Position numbers and translations under genes: made by a program. Under the pieces are notes generated by a model. The model ran no database searches. It was not told the DNA's origin and saw nothing but the letters and a program-made list of their open reading frames with translations. Of a DNA stretch of 64,000 nt, positions 18,261 through 26,877 are shown one piece after another; position 1 is the stretch's first letter; every line of letters begins with the position of its first letter. The stretch spans positions 124,001 through 188,000 of the forward strand of contig NZ_JAMXBF010000003.1 in the NCBI RefSeq assembly GCF_023823685.1, given 5' to 3'. The stretch is from Pseudomonas subflava (GTDB lineage: Bacteria; Pseudomonadota; Gammaproteobacteria; Pseudomonadales; Pseudomonadaceae).

Positions 18261-19456
18261 CACACCACCTCCTGCGCCGGTCGGCGCGCCCGCTCCAGCG
18301 CCCGGTGCAGGCGCCGCAGCATTTCCTCGATATTGCCCGGGCTGACCGTCAGCGCCGGGGTGAAGCGCAGCACGTCGGGCTGCGCCGCGTTGATCAGCAA
18401 GCCTTCGTCCAGGGCCGCGCGGGCCACCTGGGCGGCGTCGCTCGCACCCAGCGGCAGGCCGAGCAGCAGACCGTGGCCGCGCGGCACCCCGGCGCCGAAG
18501 CGACGGCCGACGCGGGCCAGCCCGTCGCGCATCTGCTGCCCGGTAGCGCGCACCTGCTCCAGCAGGCCGGGCTCCAGCACGGCGTCCAGCACCGCCAGGC
18601 CGGCGGCCGTCATCAGCGCGTTGCCGTGATAGGTGCCGCCCTGCTCGCCGGGCGCGAAGCAGCAGGCGTTGCCGCGGGCCAGCAGGGCCGCCAGCGGTAC
18701 GCCGCCACCCAGGCCCTTGCCCAGGGTGATCACGTCGGCGCGGATGCCGTACAGCTCCTCGGCCAGCAGGCTGCCGCAGCGGCCGATGCCGGTCTGCACC
18801 TCGTCGAGGATCAGCAGGATGCCGCGCTCGCGGCACAGCCGCTCGGCGCCCTGCAGATAGTCCAGCTCGGCGGGCAGCACGCCGGCCTCGCCCTGCACCG
18901 GCTCGAGCATCAGCGCCACTACGTCGTCGCTGAGCGCCGCGTCGAGGGCCGCCAGGTCGTTGTAGGGCACCTTGGCGAAGCCCGGCACCTTGGGCTCGTA
19001 CAGCGCCTGGAAGGCCGGTTTGCCGGAGGCGGACATGGCGCCGAGGGTGCGGCCGTGGAAACTGTTGACGGCGGTGACCATGCGGTAGGCGCCACCCCTG
19101 TGCAGCTGGCCCCACTTGCGCGCCAGCTTGATCGCGCCTTCGTTGGCCTCGGCGCCGCTATTGAGGAAGTAGGCCTGGTCGCTGCCGGTGGCCTGGCACA
19201 GGCGCGCGGCCAGTTCGAGCATGCCGCGGTTGTAATAGGCCGGACCGGGGTTGATCAGCTGGCCGGCCTGGCGCTGCAGCGCGCGGACCAGGGCCACCGG
19301 GCTGTGGCCGAGGCTGTTGACCGCCCAGCCCTGGGTGAAGTCCAGGTAGGAGCGACCCTCGGCATCCCACAGCCAGGAACCCTGGCCGCGCACGAACAGC
19401 TGCTCCGGGCGCTGCACGGTGTGCATCAGGCGATCGCGGGACCAGTCGTCACGCAT
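18260..19456 (-). CDS. class-III PLP aminotransferase, acetylornithine-aminotransferase-like
   Basis: 398 residues. Fold-type I class-III motifs are in place: LNSGAEANEGAIKLARK, SFHGRTLGAM, LILDEVQTGIGRCG and the PLP lysine in ITLGKGLGGGVPLAALLA. The length and motifs match ArgD/succinylornithine aminotransferases, which move amino groups from the delta carbon of ornithine derivatives. The context (MOSC protein, 78-residue protein, glutamine amidotransferase) is not the arginine pathway, so this is probably a specialised paralogue rather than the housekeeping argD. ATG 19456 gives MRDDWSRDRLMH; it overlaps the upstream small gene by 8 bp. Confidence 0.88.
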   Translation of the reverse strand: MRDDWSRDRLMHTVQRPEQLFVRGQGSWLWDAEGRSYLDFTQGWAVNSLGHSPVALVRALQRQAGQLINPGPAYYNRGMLELAARLCQATGSDQAYFLNSGAEANEGAIKLARKWGQLHRGGAYRMVTAVNSFHGRTLGAMSASGKPAFQALYEPKVPGFAKVPYNDLAALDAALSDDVVALMLEPVQGEAGVLPAELDYLQGAERLCRERGILLILDEVQTGIGRCGSLLAEELYGIRADVITLGKGLGGGVPLAALLARGNACCFAPGEQGGTYHGNALMTAAGLAVLDAVLEPGLLEQVRATGQQMRDGLARVGRRFGAGVPRGHGLLLGLPLGASDAAQVARAALDEGLLINAAQPDVLRFTPALTVSPGNIEEMLRRLHRALERARRPAQEVV

Positions 19457-19685
19457 CGTCGAGCTCCAGATACTGGTACTGCACGCCGAGCAGGCGAATG
19501 CCCTCCGGCCCGCACTCGACGATGCGCCGCTGCTCCTTGCGCTGCTGCACGCCCAGAGTGAAGCCCTCGGCCTCGGGAAAGCGCCGCTGCAACTCGCCGC
19601 GCACCTCATCCAGGCGGGCGCCAGTGACCGTCATCTCGGCCCACAGGCAGCCGTCACGGTGCAACTGGATCAAATACTCGTTCAT
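19449..19685 (-). CDS. small protein of unknown function in the MOSC-aminotransferase operon
   Basis: 78 residues, acidic at the C-terminus, with no membrane segment or signal peptide. The sequence reads like a small alpha/beta domain (NEYLIQLHRDGCLWAEMTV; GVQQRKEQRRIVECGPEGI). It overlaps the MOSC gene stop upstream and the aminotransferase start downstream, which supports it as a real, coupled gene. I do not recognise the family. Confidence 0.7.
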   Translation of the reverse strand: MNEYLIQLHRDGCLWAEMTVTGARLDEVRGELQRRFPEAEGFTLGVQQRKEQRRIVECGPEGIRLLGVQYQYLELDDA

Positions 19686-20380
19686 GCGCTCAGCGCCGGC
19701 CGTGCCGGGCCCTCCAGACGGTTGCGCCAGTCTTCCAGCTGGCCGCTGGACAGGCGCCGTGCGGCGCCATGGCGCCAGCGTTCGGACAGTGCCTCGCAGG
19801 CCACCAGCTGCTGCAGGCCGCCGCGTTCGAGGGGGAACTGGAAATAGCTGCGGATGGCCTGGGCCACGCTCAGGCCGGAAGGGCTGCGCTGCACCCGCTC
19901 CAGCGGCTGCGCGGCGCTGACCCAGCCCGGTTGCAGCACGCGGAAGAACCAGCCGCACAGGCCGTTGTTCTGCATCTCCAGCGCCAGCCCCGGCAGCGCC
20001 CAGCGCTCGGCCAGGCGGTAGCAGGGCGAACGCGGCTGGCTGACCTGGATCAGCGCGTCGCCCCAACGGAAGATGTCGCCGATGCACACCTGGCTCTCCA
20101 GCAGGCCATGGCTGGACAGGTTCTCGCCGAAGGCCGGCTGCGACCACTCGCGTTGCGGGTAACGCTGGCGCCAGTGCGCATAGTGCTCCGACGGATAGAG
20201 GTGCAACGCGCGCTCGGGGCCGCCGTGGTGGCGACTGTCGCCCTGCTCGTCGCCCTCCAGCCCCAGCGGGCCGAGCCAGATGTCGGCGTTCACCGGCTGC
20301 TTGCCCAGCGCGCTGACGTAACCGCGGCCTTCATCCACGGTTTTTCCTATGAATAAACCCACCACCTCTGCCTTGATCAT
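19682..20380 (-). CDS. MOSC domain protein (YiiM-like)
   Basis: 232 residues. MOSC features: an N-terminal strand region (VVGLFIGKTVD), GDEQGDSRHHGGPERALHLYPSEHY, FGENLSSHGL and the conserved cysteine in QVSQPRSPCYRLAER that carries sulfur or binds the molybdenum cofactor. YiiM-type proteins reduce N-hydroxylated compounds with Moco. GGAG lies just before ATG 20380; an in-frame GTG four codons upstream is possible. First gene of the overlapping minus-strand operon, divergent from a LysR gene. With an aminotransferase and an amidotransferase downstream, handling of an N-oxidised amine is conceivable but unproven. Confidence 0.87.
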   Translation of the reverse strand: MIKAEVVGLFIGKTVDEGRGYVSALGKQPVNADIWLGPLGLEGDEQGDSRHHGGPERALHLYPSEHYAHWRQRYPQREWSQPAFGENLSSHGLLESQVCIGDIFRWGDALIQVSQPRSPCYRLAERWALPGLALEMQNNGLCGWFFRVLQPGWVSAAQPLERVQRSPSGLSVAQAIRSYFQFPLERGGLQQLVACEALSERWRHGAARRLSSGQLEDWRNRLEGPARPALSA

Positions 20381-20466
20381 GTTCTCCGCCACCCTGTCGC
20401 GGCTTTCGATGCGGCAATCTTATTGAGCGCAGCGGCCGGATGACATTTCGATTTCCCAGCTTCATT

Positions 20467-20483
20467 GATAAGCTGAAGTTATC
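20467..20483. promoter_or_regulatory. inverted repeat in the MOSC/LysR divergent region
   Basis: GATAA-N7-TTATC, lying 20 bp before the LysR start codon and 87 bp before the MOSC start codon. A palindrome of this size in a divergent LysR spacer is a reasonable autoregulatory operator. Confidence 0.45.
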
Positions 20484-20502
20484 GATAGCCAAGGAGCAGC
20501 CC

Positions 20503-21393
20503 ATGGACTTTCGCCAGTTGCGTTACTTCGTCGCGCTGTACGAGGAGGGCCATGTCGGCCGCGCCGCCGAGCGCCTGAGCCTGTCGCAGCCGGCGCTGTC
20601 GCAGCAGATTCGCCAGTTGGAACAGAACCTGGAGGTGGCGCTGTTCCAGCGCAGCGGCAAACGCCTGCTGCCGACCCTCGCCGCGCATACCCTGTACAGC
20701 CACGCGCTGCCGCTGCTCGACGGCCTGGAGCGGGCCCGCGACGCCCTGCGCGGCTTCCGCGGCCGCGCCCCGCGCAGCCTGGCCATCGGCGTGCTGCAGA
20801 CGGTCAACGCCAGCCTGGTGCCGCACCTGCTGGAGAAGCTGCGCGCCGCGCAACCGCAACTGGTGGTGCAGATCTATGAACTGTCCGGCCTGGACATCGA
20901 GCGGCGCCTGCTCAGCGGCAGCCTGGACATCGGCATCGGCTTCCTGCCGCCGCGCCAGCCCGGCCTGCACAGCCTGGAGCTGTACGAGGACGAGCTGCAG
21001 CTGGTGGTGCCACCGGAGCATGCGTTGCGCGAATTCAGGAAGGTGTCGCTGGCGCAGGCGGCGGAGCAGCCGATGCTGCTGCTCGGCGAGGAATTCCGCG
21101 TAAGGCAGATCTGGCAGGAGCAGCTGGCGCTGCTCGGCCGCCGCCCGCACGTGCAGGCCGAACTCAATCACATGAGTGGCATTCTCGACAGCCTGCCGCA
21201 CTCGGCCGGCCTGGCCACCGTGCTGCCGGGCCGCGCCCGCCAGCTGCACGCCAACCAGGGCCTGCTGTGGAAGCCGATCAGCGAGCCACGGGTGCCGCTG
21301 AAGGTCGGTCTGGTGTTCCGAGATGCCCAGCGCCAGCAGCCGACGCTGGACCTGCTGGGCAAGCTGCTGGACGAGGTGGTGAACGGGAAATAA
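20503..21393 (+). CDS. LysR-family transcriptional regulator
   Basis: 296 residues: winged helix (MDFRQLRYFVALYEEGHVGRAAERLSLSQPALSQQIRQLE) and an effector-binding domain from about residue 90. It resembles the CynR/CbbR-like branch. AAGGAG lies before ATG 20503, which matches the usual family start; an upstream in-frame ATG at 20440 is less likely because the palindrome would fall within the gene. Probably regulates the divergent MOSC operon. Confidence 0.9.
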   Translation: MDFRQLRYFVALYEEGHVGRAAERLSLSQPALSQQIRQLEQNLEVALFQRSGKRLLPTLAAHTLYSHALPLLDGLERARDALRGFRGRAPRSLAIGVLQTVNASLVPHLLEKLRAAQPQLVVQIYELSGLDIERRLLSGSLDIGIGFLPPRQPGLHSLELYEDELQLVVPPEHALREFRKVSLAQAAEQPMLLLGEEFRVRQIWQEQLALLGRRPHVQAELNHMSGILDSLPHSAGLATVLPGRARQLHANQGLLWKPISEPRVPLKVGLVFRDAQRQQPTLDLLGKLLDEVVNGK

Positions 21394-21395
21394 AA

Positions 21396-21416
21396 AACCC
21401 CGCTTGCGCGGGGTTC
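21396..21416. terminator. hairpin after the LysR gene
   Basis: Stem AACCCCGC / GCGGGGTT with a three-base loop, preceded by AAAAA and followed by only TT on the plus strand. The T-tract is better on the minus strand, but no minus-strand gene ends here, so it most likely closes the LysR transcript. Confidence 0.65.
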
Positions 21417-21567
21417 TGCAGACTTGTTCCCTGACGTCCATGATCCGTGCGCCATCCTGGCGAACAATCCCTCATGTCCCTGTTTTCTCGGTGCGCTTCC
21501 TGCGCTAAGTCCTTGAAAGCGAGATTAATCCGGCTGATGGCACGCTGATAGCAGCCTTCGCCGGTAC

Positions 21568-21593
21568 GCTTTGTAAGCCAAAGATTACAAAGC
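21568..21593. promoter_or_regulatory. perfect inverted repeat upstream of the YkgJ gene
   Basis: GCTTTGTAA-N8-TTACAAAGC, with 9-bp arms matching at every position. It sits about 18 bp upstream of a plausible promoter (TTCACA 21611-21616, TATCAT 21633-21638), a position suitable for an activator, or for a repressor by looping. I do not recognise the regulator. Confidence 0.5.
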
Positions 21594-21610
21594 CGCCGAG
21601 CGGGAAGGGG

Positions 21611-21638
21611 TTCACAAAGTGCGTGTGACGGCTATCAT
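21611..21638 (+). promoter_or_regulatory. sigma-70-type promoter for the YkgJ gene
   Basis: TTCACA, a 16-bp spacer and TATCAT, ending 31 bp before the start codon. Confidence 0.5.
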
Positions 21639-21669
21639 CGCGCGCCTGCCACGCCCCACCGAGCCAACC

Positions 21670-22065
21670 ATGAGACCGCAACTGATCGCCGCGGCGGAAA
21701 TCGACCGCCTGGAAACCTGGAGCAAGTACAACAAGGACATGTGCACCAGCTGCATGTCGACGTGCTGCACCATGCCGGTGGAGGTGCGCATCGTCGACCT
21801 GATCCGTATCGGCGTGGTGGACGAGTTCGAGCGCGGCGAGCCGCCGAAGAACATCGCCAAGCGGCTGCAGAAGGAAGGCCTGGTCGAGCGTTTCAACCAG
21901 AAATCGGGCATCTTCACCCTGACCCGGATGAGCAACGGCGACTGCATGTACCTGGACCGCAAGACCCGCCTCTGCACCGTCTACGACAAGCGCCCGGACA
22001 CCTGCCGCAACCATCCGCGCGTCGGCCCGCGGCCGGGCTACTGCGCCTGGCGGCCAAAGACCTGA
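21670..22065 (+). CDS. YkgJ family cysteine-cluster protein
   Basis: 131 residues. The family's cysteines, presumed to bind zinc or an Fe-S cluster, are seen as CTSCMSTCC (N-terminal third) and, near the C-terminus, DCMYLDRKTRLCTVYDKRPDTC. Function in bacteria is unknown. ATG 21670 (MRPQLIAAAEIDRLE) was chosen over an upstream GTG because homologues start at about this point; the ribosome site is weak. A perfect inverted repeat and a promoter lie upstream. Convergent with the small membrane gene of the second PepSY module. Confidence 0.85.
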   Translation: MRPQLIAAAEIDRLETWSKYNKDMCTSCMSTCCTMPVEVRIVDLIRIGVVDEFERGEPPKNIAKRLQKEGLVERFNQKSGIFTLTRMSNGDCMYLDRKTRLCTVYDKRPDTCRNHPRVGPRPGYCAWRPKT

Positions 22066-22081
22066 ACGGGCGCGGCCAACC

Positions 22082-22270
22082 TCAGCGCGTCTGCCGCGTC
22101 GCCTTCAGCCGGACCCACACCACGCCGATCAGCAGCAGCGGCACGCCCAGCGTGAGCCACGACAGCAGATCGTAGACATCGTCGCCGACCAGCGCCGCGA
22201 TCAGGCCGAACAGGCTCAGCAGCGCCAGCAGCAGCGGCCAGCGGAAGATCATCCAGAGTCCGCGTCTCAT
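22082..22270 (-). CDS. small two-helix membrane protein of the second PepSY module
   Basis: 62 residues: MRRGLWMIFRWPLLLALLSL, a GDDVYDLLSWLTLG turn, a second helix and a basic tail. It overlaps the PepSY stop codon by four bases, exactly as the paralogous pair at 16198-16365 does. Presumed membrane partner of the PepSY protein. Confidence 0.75.
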   Translation of the reverse strand: MRRGLWMIFRWPLLLALLSLFGLIAALVGDDVYDLLSWLTLGVPLLLIGVVWVRLKATRQTR

Positions 22271-23418
22271 GCCCTGCCCTCCGCTACCAGGCCGCCGGCG
22301 TTCAGCTCGGCCAGGCGTTTCTCCAGCGGCGCCTTGCGCCGGGCCAGCCAGAGGTACAGGCCGCTGATCAGGATGACGATGGAGACGATGTCCAGCAGCG
22401 CCCAGATGATCTTCAGCGGCAGGCCGCCGTAGTCACCGAAGTGCAGCGGCTGCGACACCAGCAGCGTCTTCACGTACATCGGCATCTCGCGCATGTCGGT
22501 CAGCTCGCCGGTCGTCGCATCCACCAGCGCAGGCTTGAGCAGGCGCGAGGTCAGTGGCGTGTTGCCGCGCATGAACACGGCGTAGTGGTGCTGGCTGCTG
22601 AAGTCGGTGCCGGGATAGGCGACGAAGCTCGGCGCCATGTCCGGCGCAGCCGCCTGCGCGGTCTCCATGGCCTTGTGCAGCGAGCCCAGCTCGGTCAGCG
22701 GCGGCAGGTCCTTGTAGGGCGCGGTCATTTCCGCCAGCTGGCCGTTCTGCCACAGGCCGAGAATCGGGATCGCCAGGGTGTTGATCACCCCGGTGGCACC
22801 GACCACCAGCACCCAGGCCAGGGTGACGATGCCGAGCACGTTGTGCAGGTCCAGCCACTTCAGGCGCTTGCTACGCGCGGTGCGCACGGTGGCGAAGTCC
22901 AGCTTGCGCATGAACGGCGTGTAGACCACCACGCCGGACACCAGCGAGACCACCAGCAGCAGGCCCATGAAGCCGAGGAACAGGTAGCCGGGCAGACCCA
23001 GGAACATGTCGGTGTGCAGGCGCAGCATCAGGTGCATGAAGCCGTCTTCCGGCGGCTCCGAGGGAAACAGCTCGCCGGTGCGCGTATCGAAGGTCTGGAT
23101 GTAGGAATCGAGCGGCGGCGGCTGAATGGTCGGCGCGGTGAAGATGAAGCCCAGCGGCTCCTCCGGGTCGAAGCCGACGAAGCGCACCACTTCGCCCGGG
23201 CGCACCGCCAGGGCCTCGTCGATCAGCTTGTCGTAGTCGATGCGCGGCGCGTCGGCGGTGAGCTCCTTGAGCTCGGGATGCGGCTCGAAGTAGTGCTCGA
23301 TCTCCTCATGGAAGATCAGCGGCAGGCCGGTCAGGCACAGCATCAGCAGGAAGACGGTGGAAATCAGGCTGGTCCACTTGTGCACCAGGTACCAGTTGCG
23401 CAGGGCTCGGGCGGTCAT
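22267..23418 (-). CDS. PepSY-associated TM protein, second copy
   Basis: 383 residues, clearly paralogous to the product of 15074-16201 (shared LVHKWTSLISTVFLLMLCLTGLPLIFHEEIEHYF, RLHTDMFLGLPGYLFLGFMG, WLDLHNVLGIVTLAW, SQPLHFGDYGG). Four membrane helices. ATG 23418 (MTARALRNWYLVHKW) was chosen by alignment with the paralogue; an upstream ATG would add 57 basic residues. A Fur-like box lies 156-170 bp upstream. A role in iron or ferrisiderophore handling is inferred from family and operator. Confidence 0.87.
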   Translation of the reverse strand: MTARALRNWYLVHKWTSLISTVFLLMLCLTGLPLIFHEEIEHYFEPHPELKELTADAPRIDYDKLIDEALAVRPGEVVRFVGFDPEEPLGFIFTAPTIQPPPLDSYIQTFDTRTGELFPSEPPEDGFMHLMLRLHTDMFLGLPGYLFLGFMGLLLVVSLVSGVVVYTPFMRKLDFATVRTARSKRLKWLDLHNVLGIVTLAWVLVVGATGVINTLAIPILGLWQNGQLAEMTAPYKDLPPLTELGSLHKAMETAQAAAPDMAPSFVAYPGTDFSSQHHYAVFMRGNTPLTSRLLKPALVDATTGELTDMREMPMYVKTLLVSQPLHFGDYGGLPLKIIWALLDIVSIVILISGLYLWLARRKAPLEKRLAELNAGGLVAEGRA

Positions 23419-23573
23419 GTTCGGCTCGTCAGGGTATTCGGCCCCGGGACATCGGGCTCGCACGGGCGGCCTGAACGATCGCGGGAAAGATCTGCGCGGG
23501 CTCTGCGGCCTTGGCGCATGCGTCGCGGATGCGACGGTGGACGTGCGCAACGTCAGACGGTCGCACACGCGTT

Positions 23574-23588
23574 TGAGAATACTTCTCA
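23574..23588. promoter_or_regulatory. Fur-box-like palindrome upstream of the second PepSY module
   Basis: TGAGAATACTTCTCA reads as a 7-1-7 inverted repeat in which six of seven base pairs of the arms are symmetric. Pseudomonas Fur boxes often have the form TGAGAAT/ATTCTCA. It lies in the divergent region between the PepSY gene (minus) and dctP (plus), nearer to the PepSY side. Confidence 0.6.
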
Positions 23589-23662
23589 CACGCTTCGACT
23601 ACAAGCCTTTCGCCATCTCCGATGGATGCGTGGCGGATTCTCGCCCGCCCACACCCGAAAAA

Positions 23663-23678
23663 TGGCGAATTTTCGCCA
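23663..23678. promoter_or_regulatory. palindrome upstream of the dctPQM sigma-54 promoter (candidate enhancer site)
   Basis: TGGCGAA-TT-TTCGCCA, a perfect 7-2-7 palindrome centred about 97 bp upstream of the expected dctP transcription start, the usual distance for a sigma-54 activator. DctD is the natural candidate, but no dctB or dctD gene is in the window. Confidence 0.55.
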
Positions 23679-23740
23679 GAAAAAATGAGCTCTACCCTGG
23701 CCTGGCCCCGTCACCCCTGGCGCAGAGGCCTTGTCGCCAG

Positions 23741-23756
23741 TTGGCATCCGAATTGC
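23741..23756 (+). promoter_or_regulatory. sigma-54 (RpoN) promoter of dctPQM
   Basis: TTGGCATCCGAATTGC: the invariant GG (23743-23744) and GC (23755-23756) are exactly ten bases apart, matching TGGCAC-N5-TTGC. Expected start at about 23768, giving an 88-base leader. Confidence 0.85.
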
Positions 23757-23831
23757 GAATGCCGCTGCGCAAGCCATTCGTCCGGGCCGAGCTAGAGTGA
23801 TAAGGGCTCCCGGACGCCACAACCGTCCTAA

Positions 23832-24851
<1,020 letters not shown>

Positions 24852-24915
24852 TGCCGGTGCCGCCGCCCTCGTGGCGGCGGCTTCCCGCCGTACCCGCCAT
24901 CGGGAGATGCCTGCC

Positions 24916-25548
24916 ATGAACGCCTTGCGGCGCGTCTGGGACCACTTCGAAGAGGGCTTCATCGCCTTCCTCCTGGCGGCCATGACGCTGGTGACCTTCG
25001 TTTACGTCATCCTCAACAACCTCTACACCCTCTTCTACGACCTGGCCGACCGTTTCGAAGGCGCCAGCGAGACCCTTTTCGCCATCGGCGACGCCATTCT
25101 CGGCGCGGCCCAGGCCATGACCTGGAGCAACGCGCTGACCAAGGCGCTGTTCGCCTGGCTGATCTTTTTCGGCCTGGCCTACGGCGTGCGTACGGCCGGC
25201 CACATCGGCGTGGACGCGCTGGTCAAGCTCGCCCCGCGCCACGTGCAGCGGGTGATCGGCGTGATCGCCTGCCTCTGCTGCCTCGGCTACGCCGGCCTGC
25301 TCAGCGTGGCCAGCTTCGAATGGGTACAGACCCTGTTCACCGCCGCCATCGGCGCCGAAGACCTGGGTCACTACGGCATCATGCAGTGGCACATCGGCCT
25401 GATCGTGCCGCTGGGCTTCGCCCTGGTGTTCGTGCGTTTCCTCGAGATCCTCGTGCGCATCCTGCGTAACCGGCAGACCGGCCTGGGCCTGGCCGACGAG
25501 GCCGCCGAGGCGATCAAGCTGACCGAGCACGAGGAGCCGAAGCCATGA
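24916..25548 (+). CDS. dctQ: TRAP transporter small permease DctQ
   Basis: 210 residues, four hydrophobic helices (about 20-45, 75-100, 115-140 and 160-190). It forms the small membrane subunit that joins DctM in sodium-driven dicarboxylate uptake. GGGAG lies ten bases before ATG 24916; an ATG three codons earlier is too close to that site. The stop codon overlaps the dctM start by four bases. Confidence 0.94.
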   Translation: MNALRRVWDHFEEGFIAFLLAAMTLVTFVYVILNNLYTLFYDLADRFEGASETLFAIGDAILGAAQAMTWSNALTKALFAWLIFFGLAYGVRTAGHIGVDALVKLAPRHVQRVIGVIACLCCLGYAGLLSVASFEWVQTLFTAAIGAEDLGHYGIMQWHIGLIVPLGFALVFVRFLEILVRILRNRQTGLGLADEAAEAIKLTEHEEPKP

Positions 25549-26828
25549 CCGTGTTGTTCCTCTTCCTCCTGCTGTTCCTGCTGATGTTCATCGGCGTGCC
25601 CATCGCCGTGTCCCTCGGCCTGGCCGGCTCGCTGACCATCATGCTGTTCAGCCCCGACTCGGTGCGCTCGCTGGCGATCAAGCTGTTCGAGACCAGCGAG
25701 CACTACACCCTGCTGGCGATTCCGTTCTTCCTGCTGGCGGGCGCCTTCATGACCACCGGCGGCGTGGCGCGCCGGCTGATCGACTTCGCCAACGCCTGCG
25801 TCGGCCACATCCGTGGCGGCCTGGCGATCGCCGCGGTGCTCGCGTGCATGCTGTTCGCCGCGCTGTCCGGCTCGTCGCCGGCCACCGTGGCGGCGGTCGG
25901 CTCCATCGCCATCGCCGGCATGGTGCGCTCGGGCTATCCGCAGTCGTTCGGCGCCGGCATCGTGTGCAACGCCGGCACCCTGGGCATCCTGATCCCGCCG
26001 AGCATCGTCATGGTGGTGTACGCCGCCGCCACCGAGACTTCGGTAGGCAAGCTGTTCATGGCCGGCGTCGTTCCCGGCGTGCTGCTCGGCCTGACGCTGA
26101 TGATCGCCATCTACATCGTCGCGGTGAAGAAGAACCTGCCGGCCCTGCCGCGCGCCACCCTGCGCGAATGGCTGAGCGCCGCGCGCAAGGCGATCTGGGG
26201 CCTGCTGCTGATGGTGATCATCCTCGGTGGCATCTACTCCGGCATGTTCACGCCCACCGAGGCGGCTGCGGTGGCGGCGATCTACTCCGCCTTCATCGCC
26301 CTGTTCGTGTACAAGGACATGCGCGTGCGTGAGGTGCCCAAGGTGCTGCTGGAGTCGGCCAAGCTGAGCATCATGCTGATGTTCATCATCGCCAACGCCA
26401 TGCTCTTCGCCCACGTGCTGACCACCGAGCAGCTGCCGCAGCAGATCACCGCCTGGGTGCTGGAGGCCGGCCTGACGCCGATCACCTTCCTGCTGGTGGT
26501 GAACATCGTGCTGCTGATCGCCGGTGCGTTCATGGAGCCGTCGGCGATCATCCTGATCCTGGCGCCGATCCTCTTCCCCATCGCCATGGAGCTGGGCATC
26601 GACCCGATCCACCTGGGCATCATCATGGTGGTGAACCTGGAGATCGGCCTGGTGACGCCACCGGTGGGACTCAACCTGTTCGTCACCTCGGCGGTCACCG
26701 GCATGCCGCTGACCAGCACCATCCGCGCGGCCATGCCGTGGCTGATGATCCTGCTGGCGTTCCTGATCCTGGTCACCTACGTGCCGTGGATCTCCCTGGC
26801 GCTGCCCAACTGGCTCGGCATGAGCTGA
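25545..26828 (+). CDS. dctM: TRAP transporter large permease DctM
   Basis: 427 residues with about twelve transmembrane helices. Signature blocks: IPFFLLAGAFMTTGGVARRL, ALSGSSPATVAAVGSIAIAGM and VVNLEIGLVTPPVGLNLFV, the sodium-coupled transport core. It begins at ATGA within dctQ and ends before a strong bidirectional terminator. Confidence 0.96.
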   Translation: MTVLFLFLLLFLLMFIGVPIAVSLGLAGSLTIMLFSPDSVRSLAIKLFETSEHYTLLAIPFFLLAGAFMTTGGVARRLIDFANACVGHIRGGLAIAAVLACMLFAALSGSSPATVAAVGSIAIAGMVRSGYPQSFGAGIVCNAGTLGILIPPSIVMVVYAAATETSVGKLFMAGVVPGVLLGLTLMIAIYIVAVKKNLPALPRATLREWLSAARKAIWGLLLMVIILGGIYSGMFTPTEAAAVAAIYSAFIALFVYKDMRVREVPKVLLESAKLSIMLMFIIANAMLFAHVLTTEQLPQQITAWVLEAGLTPITFLLVVNIVLLIAGAFMEPSAIILILAPILFPIAMELGIDPIHLGIIMVVNLEIGLVTPPVGLNLFVTSAVTGMPLTSTIRAAMPWLMILLAFLILVTYVPWISLALPNWLGMS

Positions 26829-26846
26829 CCCAGACCCGCGACAGCG

Positions 26847-26877
26847 AAAGGCCCGGCATCCGCCGGGCCTTTTCGTT
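26847..26877. terminator. bidirectional terminator between dctM and estA
   Basis: Perfect 11-bp stem AAAGGCCCGGC / GCCGGGCCTTT with a four-base loop and TTTCG after it on the plus strand. It sits at the convergence of dctM and estA. Confidence 0.88.

Noticed and set aside
21420..21560. Small RNA gene between the LysR hairpin and the YkgJ operator
   Set aside because: The stretch contains short pairings but no clear promoter plus terminator, so no RNA gene is supported.
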